A stretch of 64,000 bases of DNA from Cupriavidus taiwanensis. Its GTDB lineage: Bacteria; Pseudomonadota; Gammaproteobacteria; Burkholderiales; Burkholderiaceae. This document shows positions 37,210-46,319 of the stretch, one piece after another. A program made the translations under genes and the position numbers. The notes below the pieces were generated by a model. That model was given only the letters and a program-made list of their open reading frames with translations, was not told the DNA's origin and ran no database searches. The stretch spans positions 682,001 through 746,000 of the forward strand of contig NZ_LT977070.1 in NCBI RefSeq assembly GCF_900250075.1, written 5' to 3'. Position 1 is the first letter of the stretch. Every line of letters starts with the position of its first letter.

Positions 37210-40200
37210 ATGAACGCCCCACTCGTGCTCGACGCCAAGCTCGCCGCGCAGGACGCCCCGCCGCGCCTGCGTGAAATCCCCTATAACTACACGTCCTTCT
37301 CGGACCGCGAGATTGTCATCCGGCTGCTCGGCGAGGAAGCCTGGCGCATCCTGGACGAGCTGCGCAGCGAGCGCCGCACCGGCCGCTCGGCCCGCATGCT
37401 GTACGAGGTGCTGGGCGATATCTGGGTGGTGCGCCGCAATCCCTACCTGCAGGACGACCTGCTGGAAAATCCCAAGCGCCGCCAGATGCTGGTCAGCGCG
37501 CTGCACCACCGCCTGAACGAGATCGAAAAGCGCCGCGCCGCCGACCGTGCCGAGCACGCCGAGCCCGCCGCCGAGGACCGCTCGCACCGCGTGGAGCAAC
37601 TGGTCGCCTTCGCCAAGCAGGCGATCGAGGACTTCAAGAACGAATTCGCCGCCGCCTACGACCTGCGCAAGCGCGCGCAGCGCGTGCTGGGCCGCGTCAC
37701 GCAGAAGGACAACATCAAGTTCGATGGCCTGTCGCGCGTGTCGCACGTGACCGACGCCACCGACTGGCGCGTGGAATACCCGTTCGTGGTGCTGACGCCG
37801 GATACCGAGGAAGAGATCGCCGGCCTGGTCAAGGGCTGCTTCGAGCTCGGCCTGACCATCATCCCGCGCGGGGGCGGCACCGGCTATACCGGCGGTGCCG
37901 TGCCGCTGACGCCGATGAGCGCGGTGATCAATACCGAGAAGCTGGAGCAGCTGGGTCCGGTCGAGCAGACCGACCTGCCGGGCGTGTCGCACAAGGTCGC
38001 GACCATCTTCTCCGGCGCCGGCGTGGTGACGCGCCGCGTGGCCGATGCCGCCGACCGCGCCGGCCTGGTGTTCGCGGTCGACCCGACCTCGATCGACGCC
38101 TCGTGCATCGGCGGCAATGTCGCCATGAACGCCGGCGGCAAGAAGGCCGTGCTGTGGGGCACCGCGCTCGACAACCTGGCCTGGTGGCGCATGGTGGACC
38201 CGGAGGGCAACTGGCTGGAAATCACCCGGCTGGACCACAACCTGGGCAAGATCCATGACGTGCCGGTGGCCACCTTCGAGCTGAAGTGGTCGGACGGCAA
38301 CCGCGCCCCGGGCGAGAAGGTGCTGCGCACCGAGACGCTCGCCATCGAGGGCCGCAAGTTCCGCAAGGAAGGCCTGGGCAAGGACGTCACCGACAAGTTC
38401 CTGGCCGGCCTGCCCGGCGTGCAGAAGGAAGGCTGCGACGGCATCATCACCAGCGCGCGCTGGATCCTGCACCGCATGCCGAAGTTCATCCGCACCGTGT
38501 GCCTGGAGTTCTTCGGCCAGGCGCGCGACGCCATCCCCAGCATCGTCGAGATCAAGGACTTCCTGGACGCCGAGACCAAGAAGCCGGGCGGCGCCATCCT
38601 GGCCGGCCTGGAGCACCTGGACGAGCGCTACCTGCGCGCGGTCGGCTACGCCACCAAGAGCAAGCGCAACGCCTTCCCGAAGATGGTGCTGATCGGCGAT
38701 ATCGTCGGCGACGATGAAGACGCCGTGGCGCGCGCCACCTCGGAAGTGATCCGCATGGCCAACGGCAAGAGCGGCGAAGGCTTTATCGCCGTCAGCCCCG
38801 AGGCGCGCAAGAAGTTCTGGCTGGACCGCTCGCGCACCGCCGCCATCGCCAAGCACACCAACGCCTTCAAGATCAATGAAGACGTGGTGATCCCGCTCAA
38901 CCGCATGGGCGAGTACACCGACGGCATCGAGCGCATCAATATCGAGCTGTCGATCAAGAGCAAGCTGCAGCTGGTCGACACGCTCGAAGCGTTCTTCGCG
39001 CGCGGCAACCTGCCGCTGGGCCGCAGCGACGACGCCAACGAAATCCCCAGCGCCGAACTGCTGGAAGACCGCGTGCAGCACGCGCTGACGCTGCTGCGCG
39101 AGATCCGCGCGCGCTGGCGCTACCTGCAAGCCCACCTGGACACGCCGCTGGCGCAGGCCAAGGCCTCGCTGATCGGGCACGGGCTGGGGCTGCTGGGGCA
39201 GGAGTTCGAGGCGCGGCTGCACCAGCAGCCGGACGCCAGCGTGTTCCACCTGCTGCAGGACCGCACCATCCGCGTGTCGTGGAAGAACGAGATCCGTGCC
39301 GAGCTGCGCAAGATCTTCAACGGCGGCGAATTCAAGCCGATCCTGGACGAAGCCCAGAAGATCCACAAGCAGGTGCTGCGCGGCCGCGTCTTCGTGGCGC
39401 TGCACATGCACGCCGGCGACGGCAACGTGCACACCAACATCCCGGTCAACTCCGACGACTACGACATGCTGCAGGACGCGCACCGCGCGGTGGCCCGCAT
39501 CATGGACCTGGCGCGTTCGCTCGATGGCGTGATCTCGGGCGAGCACGGCATCGGCATCACCAAGCTGGAGTTCCTGACCGAGGCCGAGATTGGCGACTTC
39601 CGCGCCTACAAGCAGAAGGTCGATCCGCAGGGCCGCTTCAACAAGGGCAAGCTGCTGCCCGGCGCCGACCTGCGCAATGCCTACACGCCGTCGTTCGGCC
39701 TGATGGGGCACGAGTCGCTGATCATGCAGCAGAGCGACATCGGTGCGATTGCGGAGAGCGTCAAGGACTGCCTGCGCTGCGGCAAGTGCAAGCCGGTGTG
39801 CGCCACCCACGTGCCGCGCGCCAACCTGCTGTACAGCCCGCGCAACAAGATCCTGGCGACCTCGCTGCTGGTCGAGGCCTTCCTGTATGAAGAGCAGACC
39901 CGCCGCGGCATCTCGGTCAAGCACTGGGACGAGTTCTCCGACGTGGCCGACCACTGCACCGTGTGCCACAAGTGCGTGACGCCGTGCCCGGTCAAGATCG
40001 ACTTCGGCGACGTCTCGATGAACATGCGCAACCTGCTGCGCAAGATGGGGCAGAAGAAGTTCAACCCCGGCACCGCGGCGTCGATGTTCTTCCTCAACGC
40101 CACCAACCCCGAGACCATCAACCTGACCCGCAAGGTCATGATCGACTGGGGCTACAAGGCGCAGCGCCTGGGCAACGACGTACTGAAGAAGCTGGCGAAG

Positions 40201-41184
40201 AAGCAGACCGCGCATCCGCCCGCGACCGTGGGCAAGCCGCCGGTGCGCGAGCAGGTGATCCACTTCATCAACAAGAAGATGCCGGGCAACCTGCCCAAGA
40301 AGACCGCGCGCGCGCTGCTCGACATCGAAGACAACGAGATCGTGCCGATCATCCGCGACCCGAAGGCGACCTCGCCGGAATCGGAAGCGGTGTTCTACTT
40401 CCCGGGCTGCGGCTCGGAGCGGCTGTTCTCGCAGGTCGGGCTGGCAACGCAGGCGATGCTGTGGCATGTCGGCGTGCAGACCGTGCTGCCGCCGGGCTAC
40501 CTGTGCTGCGGCTATCCGCAGCGCGGCAGCGGCCAGTACGACAAGGCCGAGAAGATCGTCACCGACAACCGCGTGCTGTTCCACCGCGTGGCCAACACGC
40601 TGAACTACCTCGACATCAAGACCGTGGTGGTCAGCTGCGGCACCTGCTACGACCAGCTGGCCGGGTATGAATTCGAGAAGATCTTCCCGGGCTGCCGCAT
40701 CATCGACATCCACGAGTACCTGCTCGAGAAGGGCGTCAAGCTGGAGGGCGTGACCGGTACGCGCTACATGTACCACGATCCCTGCCACACCCCGATCAAG
40801 ACCATGGACCCGACCAAGCTGGTCAACGACCTGATGGGCGGCAACACGGGTTTGGGCAAGATCGAGAAGAACGAGCGCTGCTGCGGCGAGTCGGGCACGC
40901 TGGCGGTGACGCGCCCGGATATCTCGACGCAGGTCCGCTTCCGCAAGGAAGAGGAAATGACCAGGGGTGCCGACAAGCTGCGTGCCGATGGCTTTACCGG
41001 CGACGTCAAGATCCTGACCAGCTGCCCGTCGTGCCTGCAGGGACTGTCGCGCTACAAGGAAGATGCGTCGGTGCAGGCGGACTACATCGTGATCGAGATG
41101 GCCAAGCACCTGCTGGGTGAGAACTGGCTTCCCGAATACGTGCAGAAGGCCAATGCCGGCGGCATTGAGAGGGTGCTGGTCTGA
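37210..41184 (+). CDS. Giant FAD/iron-sulfur oxidoreductase fusion (DUF3683, GlcD/D-lactate dehydrogenase-like plus GlpC-like)
   Basis: A 1324-residue protein. Residues 1-170 form an N-terminal domain of unknown role (DUF3683 type; [20 protein letters not shown]). A PCMH-type FAD domain follows from about residue 185 ([32 protein letters not shown]), then an FAD-oxidase C-terminal domain ([28 protein letters not shown]). Two ferredoxin-like motifs start at residues 854 ([11 protein letters not shown]) and 916 ([11 protein letters not shown]). Two CCG domains contain [10 protein letters not shown] (1099) and CCGESGTLA (1224). This joins GlcD-, GlcF- and GlpC-like functions in one chain; a D-2-hydroxyacid dehydrogenase feeding the quinone pool is likely. 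Substrate unknown. TACAAT at 37145-37150 is a possible -10. Confidence 0.92.
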   Translation: MNAPLVLDAKLAAQDAPPRLREIPYNYTSFSDREIVIRLLGEEAWRILDELRSERRTGRSARMLYEVLGDIWVVRRNPYLQDDLLENPKRRQMLVSALHHRLNEIEKRRAADRAEHAEPAAEDRSHRVEQLVAFAKQAIEDFKNEFAAAYDLRKRAQRVLGRVTQKDNIKFDGLSRVSHVTDATDWRVEYPFVVLTPDTEEEIAGLVKGCFELGLTIIPRGGGTGYTGGAVPLTPMSAVINTEKLEQLGPVEQTDLPGVSHKVATIFSGAGVVTRRVADAADRAGLVFAVDPTSIDASCIGGNVAMNAGGKKAVLWGTALDNLAWWRMVDPEGNWLEITRLDHNLGKIHDVPVATFELKWSDGNRAPGEKVLRTETLAIEGRKFRKEGLGKDVTDKFLAGLPGVQKEGCDGIITSARWILHRMPKFIRTVCLEFFGQARDAIPSIVEIKDFLDAETKKPGGAILAGLEHLDERYLRAVGYATKSKRNAFPKMVLIGDIVGDDEDAVARATSEVIRMANGKSGEGFIAVSPEARKKFWLDRSRTAAIAKHTNAFKINEDVVIPLNRMGEYTDGIERINIELSIKSKLQLVDTLEAFFARGNLPLGRSDDANEIPSAELLEDRVQHALTLLREIRARWRYLQAHLDTPLAQAKASLIGHGLGLLGQEFEARLHQQPDASVFHLLQDRTIRVSWKNEIRAELRKIFNGGEFKPILDEAQKIHKQVLRGRVFVALHMHAGDGNVHTNIPVNSDDYDMLQDAHRAVARIMDLARSLDGVISGEHGIGITKLEFLTEAEIGDFRAYKQKVDPQGRFNKGKLLPGADLRNAYTPSFGLMGHESLIMQQSDIGAIAESVKDCLRCGKCKPVCATHVPRANLLYSPRNKILATSLLVEAFLYEEQTRRGISVKHWDEFSDVADHCTVCHKCVTPCPVKIDFGDVSMNMRNLLRKMGQKKFNPGTAASMFFLNATNPETINLTRKVMIDWGYKAQRLGNDVLKKLAKKQTAHPPATVGKPPVREQVIHFINKKMPGNLPKKTARALLDIEDNEIVPIIRDPKATSPESEAVFYFPGCGSERLFSQVGLATQAMLWHVGVQTVLPPGYLCCGYPQRGSGQYDKAEKIVTDNRVLFHRVANTLNYLDIKTVVVSCGTCYDQLAGYEFEKIFPGCRIIDIHEYLLEKGVKLEGVTGTRYMYHDPCHTPIKTMDPTKLVNDLMGGNTGLGKIEKNERCCGESGTLAVTRPDISTQVRFRKEEEMTRGADKLRADGFTGDVKILTSCPSCLQGLSRYKEDASVQADYIVIEMAKHLLGENWLPEYVQKANAGGIERVLV

Positions 41185-41230
41185 AGTGCAAGGGGAGCCA
41201 GTCGTCGGCTACGCGAGAAATGGCTCCCTA

Positions 41231-41303
41231 CCGTCATTCCCGCGCAGGCGGGAATCCAGCGTCTTTGAAAGTCACTGGGTTCCCGCATGCGCGGGAACGA
41301 CGG
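41231..41303. repeat. Paired palindromic repeat (REP/BIME-like), copy A
   Basis: Two hairpins in one unit: TTCCCGC-GCAG-GCGGGAA (41237-41254) and GTTCCCGC-ATGC-GCGGGAAC (41279-41298), joined by CCAGCGTC and AAAGTCACTGG. The same order, with the same connecting words, recurs at 62555-62645. It follows the giant oxidoreductase gene and lies before a convergent gene. An open frame through it (PYRHSRAGGNPASLK) is a translated repeat, not a gene. Confidence 0.88.
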
Positions 41304-41344
41304 TCGTTAACTGAACGGCATTCCCCGCTGCGGGGGCTGTTGTA

Positions 41345-41362
41345 CGGCGCTTCTGCGCCGTT
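41345..41362 (-). terminator. Hairpin at the stop codon of the fimbrial gene
   Basis: ACGGCGC-TTCT-GCGCCGT (41345-41362) overlaps the TAA of the adhesin gene; a second hairpin CCCCG-CTG-CGGGG follows at 41323-41335. Neither has a T run downstream on the minus strand, so this is at best a weak terminator or a 3' stabilising structure. Confidence 0.35.
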
Positions 41363-42389
41363 ATTGATAGCTCATTGTGAACGTCGCGGCGGCATTGGCC
41401 GTGCCCGGCGTCACAGTGCCGGTACGGATGTAGCGCGCAGTCAGCGGGACTTGCATGTCGCTGGCGCCGGTCACGGTGCCGACATTGAACTGGTGGAGGT
41501 TGCCGGCTAGCGCCGACGCGGGCCCGAAATTCATCGGCGTGCCGTTGTAGAGGATTTGGTAGGCCACCCCACCGGCACTCGACCCGCTTGCCAGCGACAG
41601 GTTGCTGCCGGTGTTGCCGGGCTGCGTGGCATCGGTGAGGGTCATGGCGATGGCAGTCGGGCCGGAACAGCTGAGCAACAGCCTGAATGCGGTCTGGCCG
41701 GCTGTCGAGCCCGTGGCCTGGAAGGCGGAGGCGCTGAGCTGCGGCATGTTGACGGTCAAGGAAGGGGTCTGCACGGTGCAGGCCGGGGCGATGATCTGCG
41801 TATTGCCGCTTATCATCAGCTGGGCAACGGTCAGCGAGCCATAACTGGCTTGCGCCAGCAGGGGTGGCAGCGTAACGGTACCCGGCATCACCGGTCCCGT
41901 GACAACCATCTGCACGCGGTAGCGGCTCATCGGGCCGTATGGGGTCCAGGCCTGGTTGGTAATGGCTTGAGATACCGGCGGCGAGGCCAGCGGGGCGCTG
42001 TCGATGCCGGGCGTGCCGGACATCCAGTTTGCCCAGCCCGCCTTGATGCCGACGCCGGGGACAGTCGTTTGGTATACGTTGCTGTAGCCGGGCACCAGCT
42101 GCATCGGGCTCGCATAGCCATACGTGTACTGGAACGTGCCGCTGCACGAAATATTTACCGGGCCGGCCGTAACCCAGTTGCTGTCGTAGAGAACGGTTCC
42201 CGCCGGCGTGTCGCGCGGTACACTGATTGTTGCCGGTAGCGAGATGGTTGCAGTGCCGGGATTGCCGCTGGTGACAGTGCAGTCGGCGGCCGCCGGGGAA
42301 GCAAGGCTCATACTCCAGAGCAGGAGCGCGCAAAGTCTGAGGGCGGCGATCCATCGATTTGCCTGTTTGCGGTGCACGCAGCTGGTCAT
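41361..42389 (-). CDS. Fimbrial adhesin/pilin-like protein, orphan
   Basis: A 342-residue exported protein started at ATG 42389; a TTG ten codons earlier is an alternative. The signal peptide spans about residues 1-36 (LCALLLWSMSLASPAAA). The C-terminal half resembles chaperone-usher pilins: CTVQTPSLTVNMPQLSASAF, FRLLLSCSG, YQILYNGTPM, VPLTARYIRTGTVTPG and the end FTMSYQ (penultimate Tyr, strand for donor exchange). The N-terminal half has its own Cys pair and could be a lectin or tip domain, as in two-domain adhesins. No chaperone or usher gene is adjacent. The local DNA is clearly AT-richer than its surroundings, suggesting acquisition. Confidence 0.78.
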   Translation of the reverse strand: MTSCVHRKQANRWIAALRLCALLLWSMSLASPAAADCTVTSGNPGTATISLPATISVPRDTPAGTVLYDSNWVTAGPVNISCSGTFQYTYGYASPMQLVPGYSNVYQTTVPGVGIKAGWANWMSGTPGIDSAPLASPPVSQAITNQAWTPYGPMSRYRVQMVVTGPVMPGTVTLPPLLAQASYGSLTVAQLMISGNTQIIAPACTVQTPSLTVNMPQLSASAFQATGSTAGQTAFRLLLSCSGPTAIAMTLTDATQPGNTGSNLSLASGSSAGGVAYQILYNGTPMNFGPASALAGNLHQFNVGTVTGASDMQVPLTARYIRTGTVTPGTANAAATFTMSYQ

Positions 42390-42553
42390 GACTACTATTT
42401 GATTGTTGCCTGGAGGCAATCACTATTCCAGCGGCAGAGAAGGGAAACAATAAGCCAAACCTGAAAACGGTATTCTCTGCACGTTTTTTGCATATGCGGA
42501 AACGACAGCGAGCCTTGTCGCGAACAACAAGCATCCATGGATAAAATCACCTC

Positions 42554-42991
42554 ATGAGCGGAGTTCCCGACTGCGCCCTGTGCCGCTCCGACGGCGGCGA
42601 ACTGGTCTGGATGGGCGACCGCGCCCGCCTGATCCTGGTCGAGCATGACCGTTTTCCCGGCTTCTGCCGCATCGTCTGGAACGACCACGTGGCCGAGTTG
42701 AGCGACCTGGACGAGGGCGACCAGGCGTGGCTGATGCGGCTGGTCGCGCGCGCGGAGCGGGTGGTGCGCGAGGTGATGACGCCTGATAAGGTCAACCTGG
42801 CCGCTTTCGGCAACATGGTGCCCCACCTGCACTGGCACATCATTCCGCGCTACCGCTGGGACACGCATTTCCCCGAGGCCATCTGGGCCGCGCCGCAGCG
42901 CGCAGCGGATACCGTGCGCGTGCAGGAGCTGGCCAGCCGGCTGCCGGCGCTGCGCACGGCGCTTTCACTGCTCCAGGCCGACGACGCCTGA
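42554..42991 (+). CDS. HIT-family nucleotide hydrolase/transferase
   Basis: A 145-residue histidine-triad protein. The active-site triad is HLHWHIIPRY with His91, His93 and His95, slightly degenerate at the spacing expected for HxHxHxx (HLHWHII fits). The N-terminal CALC (residues 7-10) is typical of the bacterial HIT subgroup. Members hydrolyse nucleoside phosphoramidates or dinucleoside polyphosphates; the exact substrate is unknown. The ATG has no clear ribosome binding site but overlaps (ATGA) the stop of a six-codon frame beginning at 42537, so coupling is possible. Confidence 0.9.
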   Translation: MSGVPDCALCRSDGGELVWMGDRARLILVEHDRFPGFCRIVWNDHVAELSDLDEGDQAWLMRLVARAERVVREVMTPDKVNLAAFGNMVPHLHWHIIPRYRWDTHFPEAIWAAPQRAADTVRVQELASRLPALRTALSLLQADDA

Positions 42992-43033
42992 AGGGCGCGG
43001 AACCCGCGCGCGGCCCCGGCCGTCTGAATGCTG

Positions 43034-43064
43034 TTGACGCCGCGGCCCGTCGCCACGGTATCCA
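43034..43064 (+). promoter_or_regulatory. Candidate promoter for the SbmA/YddA-like transporter gene
   Basis: TTGACG at 43034-43039 is a near-consensus -35; TATCCA at 43059-43064 is a weak -10 at a long spacing (19 bases). It lies 50-80 bases upstream of the start at 43113. Suggestive only. Confidence 0.3.
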
Positions 43065-43112
43065 GAACAACAAGCCCGGCCGGCATCCGCTGGCGGGTCA
43101 AGCGCTGTCGCT

Positions 43113-44978
43113 ATGTCCTCCACTCCGACCTCAGTCACCGTACCGGGCCCGGCCGTTCCTGCCAAGGCCCTCAAGATCCAGAGCCGGCTGCGCATGGCAG
43201 CGACCTGGGCGCTGATCAAGCCCTACTGGAAATCCGAAGACCGCGTGGCGGGCCTTGGCCTGCTTACCCTGGTGATCGCCCTGAACCTGGGCATCGTCTA
43301 TATCAACGTGCTCCTCAACGAATGGAACCGCGTGTTCTACAACGCGCTGGAGCAGCGCGACTATGCCTCGTTCAAGGTGCTGCTGCTGCGCTTCTCGTGG
43401 ATCGCGGCGTTCTTCATCGTCGCGGCGATTTCGCGCCAGTACTACACCATGATGCTGCAGATGCGCTGGCGTACCTGGATGACCGGCCGCTTCATGGGGC
43501 ACTGGCTCGGGCACCAGGCCTACTACCGCATCGAACAGACCCACGCCACCGACAACCCCGACCAGCGGATTGCCGATGACCTGCGCCTGTTTACCGACGG
43601 CGCGCTGTCGCTGTCGCTGGGGCTGCTCAACTCGGTGGTGACGCTGCTGTCCTTCGTCGGCATCCTGTGGACCGTGTCCGGGCCGATCAGCTTCGCGCTG
43701 GGCGGCACCGAGTGGACCATCCCGGGCTATATGGTCTGGTTCGCGGCAGGCTATGCGGTGATCGGCTCGCTGGTGGCGCACGTGGTCGGCCGCCCGCTGA
43801 TCGGGCTGAACTTCCAGCAGGAGCAATACGAAGCGGACTTCCGTTTCACGCTGGTGCGCCTGCGCGAGAACAGCGAGCCGGTGGCGCTGTACCGCGGCGA
43901 GCCGACCGAGCAGGCCGGCCTGCGCGCGCGCTTCGACCGCATCCGCGCCAACTGGAACCAGCTGATGCGCTATACGCGGCGGCTGACTTTCGTCAGTTCC
44001 GGCTATGCGCAGTTCGCCATCATCTTCCCGATCCTGGTCGCGGCGCCGCGCTACTTCGCCGGCAAGATGACGCTGGGCGGGCTGATGCAGACCAGTTCCG
44101 CGTTCGGCCAGGTGCAGGGCGCGCTGTCATGGTTTGTCGACAGCTATGCCACGCTGGTGGGCTGGAAGGCGGCGGCCAACCGCCTGATCGACTTCCACGA
44201 AGCCATCCGCGTGGCCGAGCGGCAGGACGCGTCGCAGGACGGCAGCCGCGATATCGAGGTGGCTTACCACGGCAAGCCGCAGGACGGCATCGCCATCGAC
44301 AGCCTGGCGCTGGCCTTGCCGGTGCGTGCAGCGCGCGGCGCGGCGGTGGGCCAGCGGCCGCTGGTGGCGCCGTTCTCGCTGGCGGTGGCGCCGGGCGAGC
44401 GCTGGCTGGTCAGCGGCCCATCAGGCTGCGGCAAGAGCGTGCTGTTCCGCGCGCTCGCCGGAATCTGGCCGTACGGCAGCGGCACCGTGACCATGCCGGA
44501 GGGCGCGCGCCGGCTGTTCCTGCCACAGCGCAGCTACCTGCCGATCGGCACGCTGGCCGATGCGCTGGCCTACCCGGACGCGGGCACCGAGCACAGCAAG
44601 GAAGTCCTGCAGGCAGCCCTGCGCCAGACCCGCCTGGCCGCGCTGGCGGACCAGCTCGACGTGTTCGACAACTGGTCCCTGCGGCTGTCGCCGGGCGAGC
44701 AGCAGCGCCTGGCCTTTGCGCGCGCGCTGCTGCAGAAGCCCGATTACCTGTTCCTCGACGAAGCCACCAGCGCGCTGGACGAGGATACCGAGCGCGCCAT
44801 GTACCAGCTGATGGTGGAGCAGTTGCCGCAAACGGCGATCGTCAGCATTGCGCACCGCAGCACCGTGGCGGCGTTCCACCAGCGCAGGCTGCGCTACGTG
44901 CCGCAGGACGCGGAAGCGGCCCGGGCTGCGCAAGCCGGCGAGCCTGGGGTAAGCTATCGGGTCGTATGCGAAGCGTGA
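43113..44978 (+). CDS. ABC transporter, fused permease and ATPase (SbmA/BacA/YddA-like)
   Basis: A 621-residue half-transporter. Residues about 30-340 contain six membrane segments with the ABC_membrane_2 signatures VLLNEWNRVFYNALEQRDYASF, RWRTWMTGRFMGHWL, TDNPDQRIADDLRLF and FRFTLVRLRENSEPVALYRGE. The ATPase has Walker A VSGPSGCGKSVLFRA, signature LSPGEQQRLAFARAL and Walker B YLFLDEATSALDE. Eukaryotic relatives are peroxisomal ABCD transporters; bacterial relatives move peptides (SbmA/BacA lack the ATPase) or vitamin B12. The cargo here is unknown. The start at 43113 is the first ATG of the frame. Confidence 0.9.
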   Translation: MSSTPTSVTVPGPAVPAKALKIQSRLRMAATWALIKPYWKSEDRVAGLGLLTLVIALNLGIVYINVLLNEWNRVFYNALEQRDYASFKVLLLRFSWIAAFFIVAAISRQYYTMMLQMRWRTWMTGRFMGHWLGHQAYYRIEQTHATDNPDQRIADDLRLFTDGALSLSLGLLNSVVTLLSFVGILWTVSGPISFALGGTEWTIPGYMVWFAAGYAVIGSLVAHVVGRPLIGLNFQQEQYEADFRFTLVRLRENSEPVALYRGEPTEQAGLRARFDRIRANWNQLMRYTRRLTFVSSGYAQFAIIFPILVAAPRYFAGKMTLGGLMQTSSAFGQVQGALSWFVDSYATLVGWKAAANRLIDFHEAIRVAERQDASQDGSRDIEVAYHGKPQDGIAIDSLALALPVRAARGAAVGQRPLVAPFSLAVAPGERWLVSGPSGCGKSVLFRALAGIWPYGSGTVTMPEGARRLFLPQRSYLPIGTLADALAYPDAGTEHSKEVLQAALRQTRLAALADQLDVFDNWSLRLSPGEQQRLAFARALLQKPDYLFLDEATSALDEDTERAMYQLMVEQLPQTAIVSIAHRSTVAAFHQRRLRYVPQDAEAARAAQAGEPGVSYRVVCEA

Positions 44979-45066
44979 TGCGGGGCTGCCGCGGCAGCCG
45001 GCGCGGCCACGGCGGCATCATGCGGCAATCACCCTCACCGGCGCCCCTCAGCGGGCCGCGATCACC

Positions 45067-45483
45067 ATGGCAGGCCTGGAAAAAGACACCCCCCATCCCA
45101 CCGCGCTGACGGTGCACACGCAATCGCGCGTGCTCGAGATCGGCTTCGACAATGGCCGCAGCTTCCGGCTGCCGTTCGAGCTGCTGCGCGTGTATTCGCC
45201 CTCCGCCGAAGTCCAGGGCCATGGCCCGGGGCAGGAGGTGCTGCAGACCGGCAAGCGCGAGGTCGGCGTCGACGCGGTCGAGCCGGTCGGCAACTACGCC
45301 ATCCAGATCCGCTTTTCCGACGGCCACGACACCGGCATCTATTCGTGGGACCTGCTGTACCGCCTGGGCGACAACCAGGACGCGTTGTGGCAGGACTACC
45401 TGCAGCGCCTGGCAGCGGCCGGGGCCGATCGCGACACCCCGATGCCCGCCGCCGGCGGCGGGCACGCCTGCGGCCATCACTGA
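45067..45483 (+). CDS. DUF971 (gamma-butyrobetaine hydroxylase-like N-terminal domain) protein
   Basis: A 138-residue protein with a DUF971 domain at about residues 10-115 (VLEIGFDNGRSFRLPFELLRVY, SPSAEVQGHG, VEPVGNYAIQIRFSDGHDTGIYSWDLLYRLG). In eukaryotes this fold forms the N-terminal domain of carnitine-synthesis hydroxylases; in bacteria the role is unknown, though it is often encoded beside ubiE and iron-sulfur-related genes. The C-terminal tail GGGHACGHH has three His and one Cys and could bind a metal. It sits 31 bases before ubiE on the same strand, so they probably form an operon. Confidence 0.88.
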   Translation: MAGLEKDTPHPTALTVHTQSRVLEIGFDNGRSFRLPFELLRVYSPSAEVQGHGPGQEVLQTGKREVGVDAVEPVGNYAIQIRFSDGHDTGIYSWDLLYRLGDNQDALWQDYLQRLAAAGADRDTPMPAAGGGHACGHH

Positions 45484-45514
45484 GCCGCCCCCGACAATCC
45501 TGGAGTCTTGAAAG

Positions 45515-46246
45515 ATGAGTGAAACCCACTTCGGGTTCGAAAAGGTCGACGAAACGGAAAAGGCCGGCAAGGTTGCCGGCGTGTTCCATTCGGTGGCCAG
45601 CAAGTACGACGTGATGAACGACCTGATGTCGGGCGGCATGCACCGGCTTTGGAAGATGTTCACCATCGCGCAGGCCGGGGTGCGCCCGGGTCACAAGGTG
45701 CTGGACATTGCCGGCGGCACCGGCGACCTGGCCAAGGCGTTCGCGAAGCAGGCCGGCCCGACCGGACAGGTCTGGCTGACCGACATCAACGAGTCGATGC
45801 TGCGCGTGGGCCGCGACCGGCTGCTCAACAAGGGCATCGTCACGCCGGTGGCACTGTGCGACGCGGAGAAGATTCCGTTCCCCGACAACTACTTCGACCT
45901 GGTCACGGTCGCCTTTGGCCTGCGCAACATGACGCACAAGGAAGCCGCCCTGGCCGAAATGCGCCGCGTGGTCAAGCCGGGCGGCAAGGTCATGGTGCTG
46001 GAGTTCTCCAAGGTCTGGAAGCCGCTGGAGAAGGCCTACGACGTCTATTCTTTCCAGGTGCTGCCGTGGCTGGGCCAGCGCGTGGCAGGGGATGCCCCCA
46101 GCTATCGCTATCTCGCGGAATCGATCAGAATGCATCCAGACCAGGTTTCGCTTGTACGCTTAATGGAACATGCAGGCCTGGAGAATGTCGAATACTTCAA
46201 TCTGACGGCCGGAGTGGTGGCGCTCCACGTCGGGCGCAAGTATTGA
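45515..46246 (+). CDS. ubiE: Ubiquinone/menaquinone C-methyltransferase UbiE
   Basis: A 243-residue SAM-dependent methyltransferase that methylates C2 of the benzoquinol ring in ubiquinone synthesis. The family signatures [17 protein letters not shown] (signature 1), [14 protein letters not shown] (SAM motif I), [33 protein letters not shown] (signature 2) and [16 protein letters not shown] are all present. The length is normal. It is the first committed gene of the ubi block (ubiE, Tim44-like, ubiJ, ubiB). Confidence 0.97.
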   Translation: MSETHFGFEKVDETEKAGKVAGVFHSVASKYDVMNDLMSGGMHRLWKMFTIAQAGVRPGHKVLDIAGGTGDLAKAFAKQAGPTGQVWLTDINESMLRVGRDRLLNKGIVTPVALCDAEKIPFPDNYFDLVTVAFGLRNMTHKEAALAEMRRVVKPGGKVMVLEFSKVWKPLEKAYDVYSFQVLPWLGQRVAGDAPSYRYLAESIRMHPDQVSLVRLMEHAGLENVEYFNLTAGVVALHVGRKY

Positions 46247-46270
46247 GAACACTTGAAAGAACACTTGAAA
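46247..46270. repeat. Perfect 12-base tandem duplication after ubiE
   Basis: GAACACTTGAAA occurs twice back to back (46247-46258, 46259-46270), directly after the ubiE stop codon (TGA at 46244-46246), in the 73-base gap before the Tim44-like gene. It is AT-richer than the surrounding genes. Confidence 0.85.
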
Positions 46271-46319
46271 TCGCCATGCTCGCCCGTATATGGGTGAAAC
46301 TGACAGGGGATAACAGCAT

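Noticed and set aside
37111..41109. Very long open frame on the minus strand opposite the giant oxidoreductase gene (about 1330 codons)
   Set aside because: It is composed almost wholly of His, Arg, Val, Leu, Ala and Gln, has no recognisable domain, and mirrors the third-position G/C bias of the true gene.
41220..41510. Small open frame through the palindromic repeat (PYRHSRAGGNPASLK)
   Set aside because: This is the translated form of the repeat, often mis-annotated as a hypothetical protein; there is no ribosome binding site.
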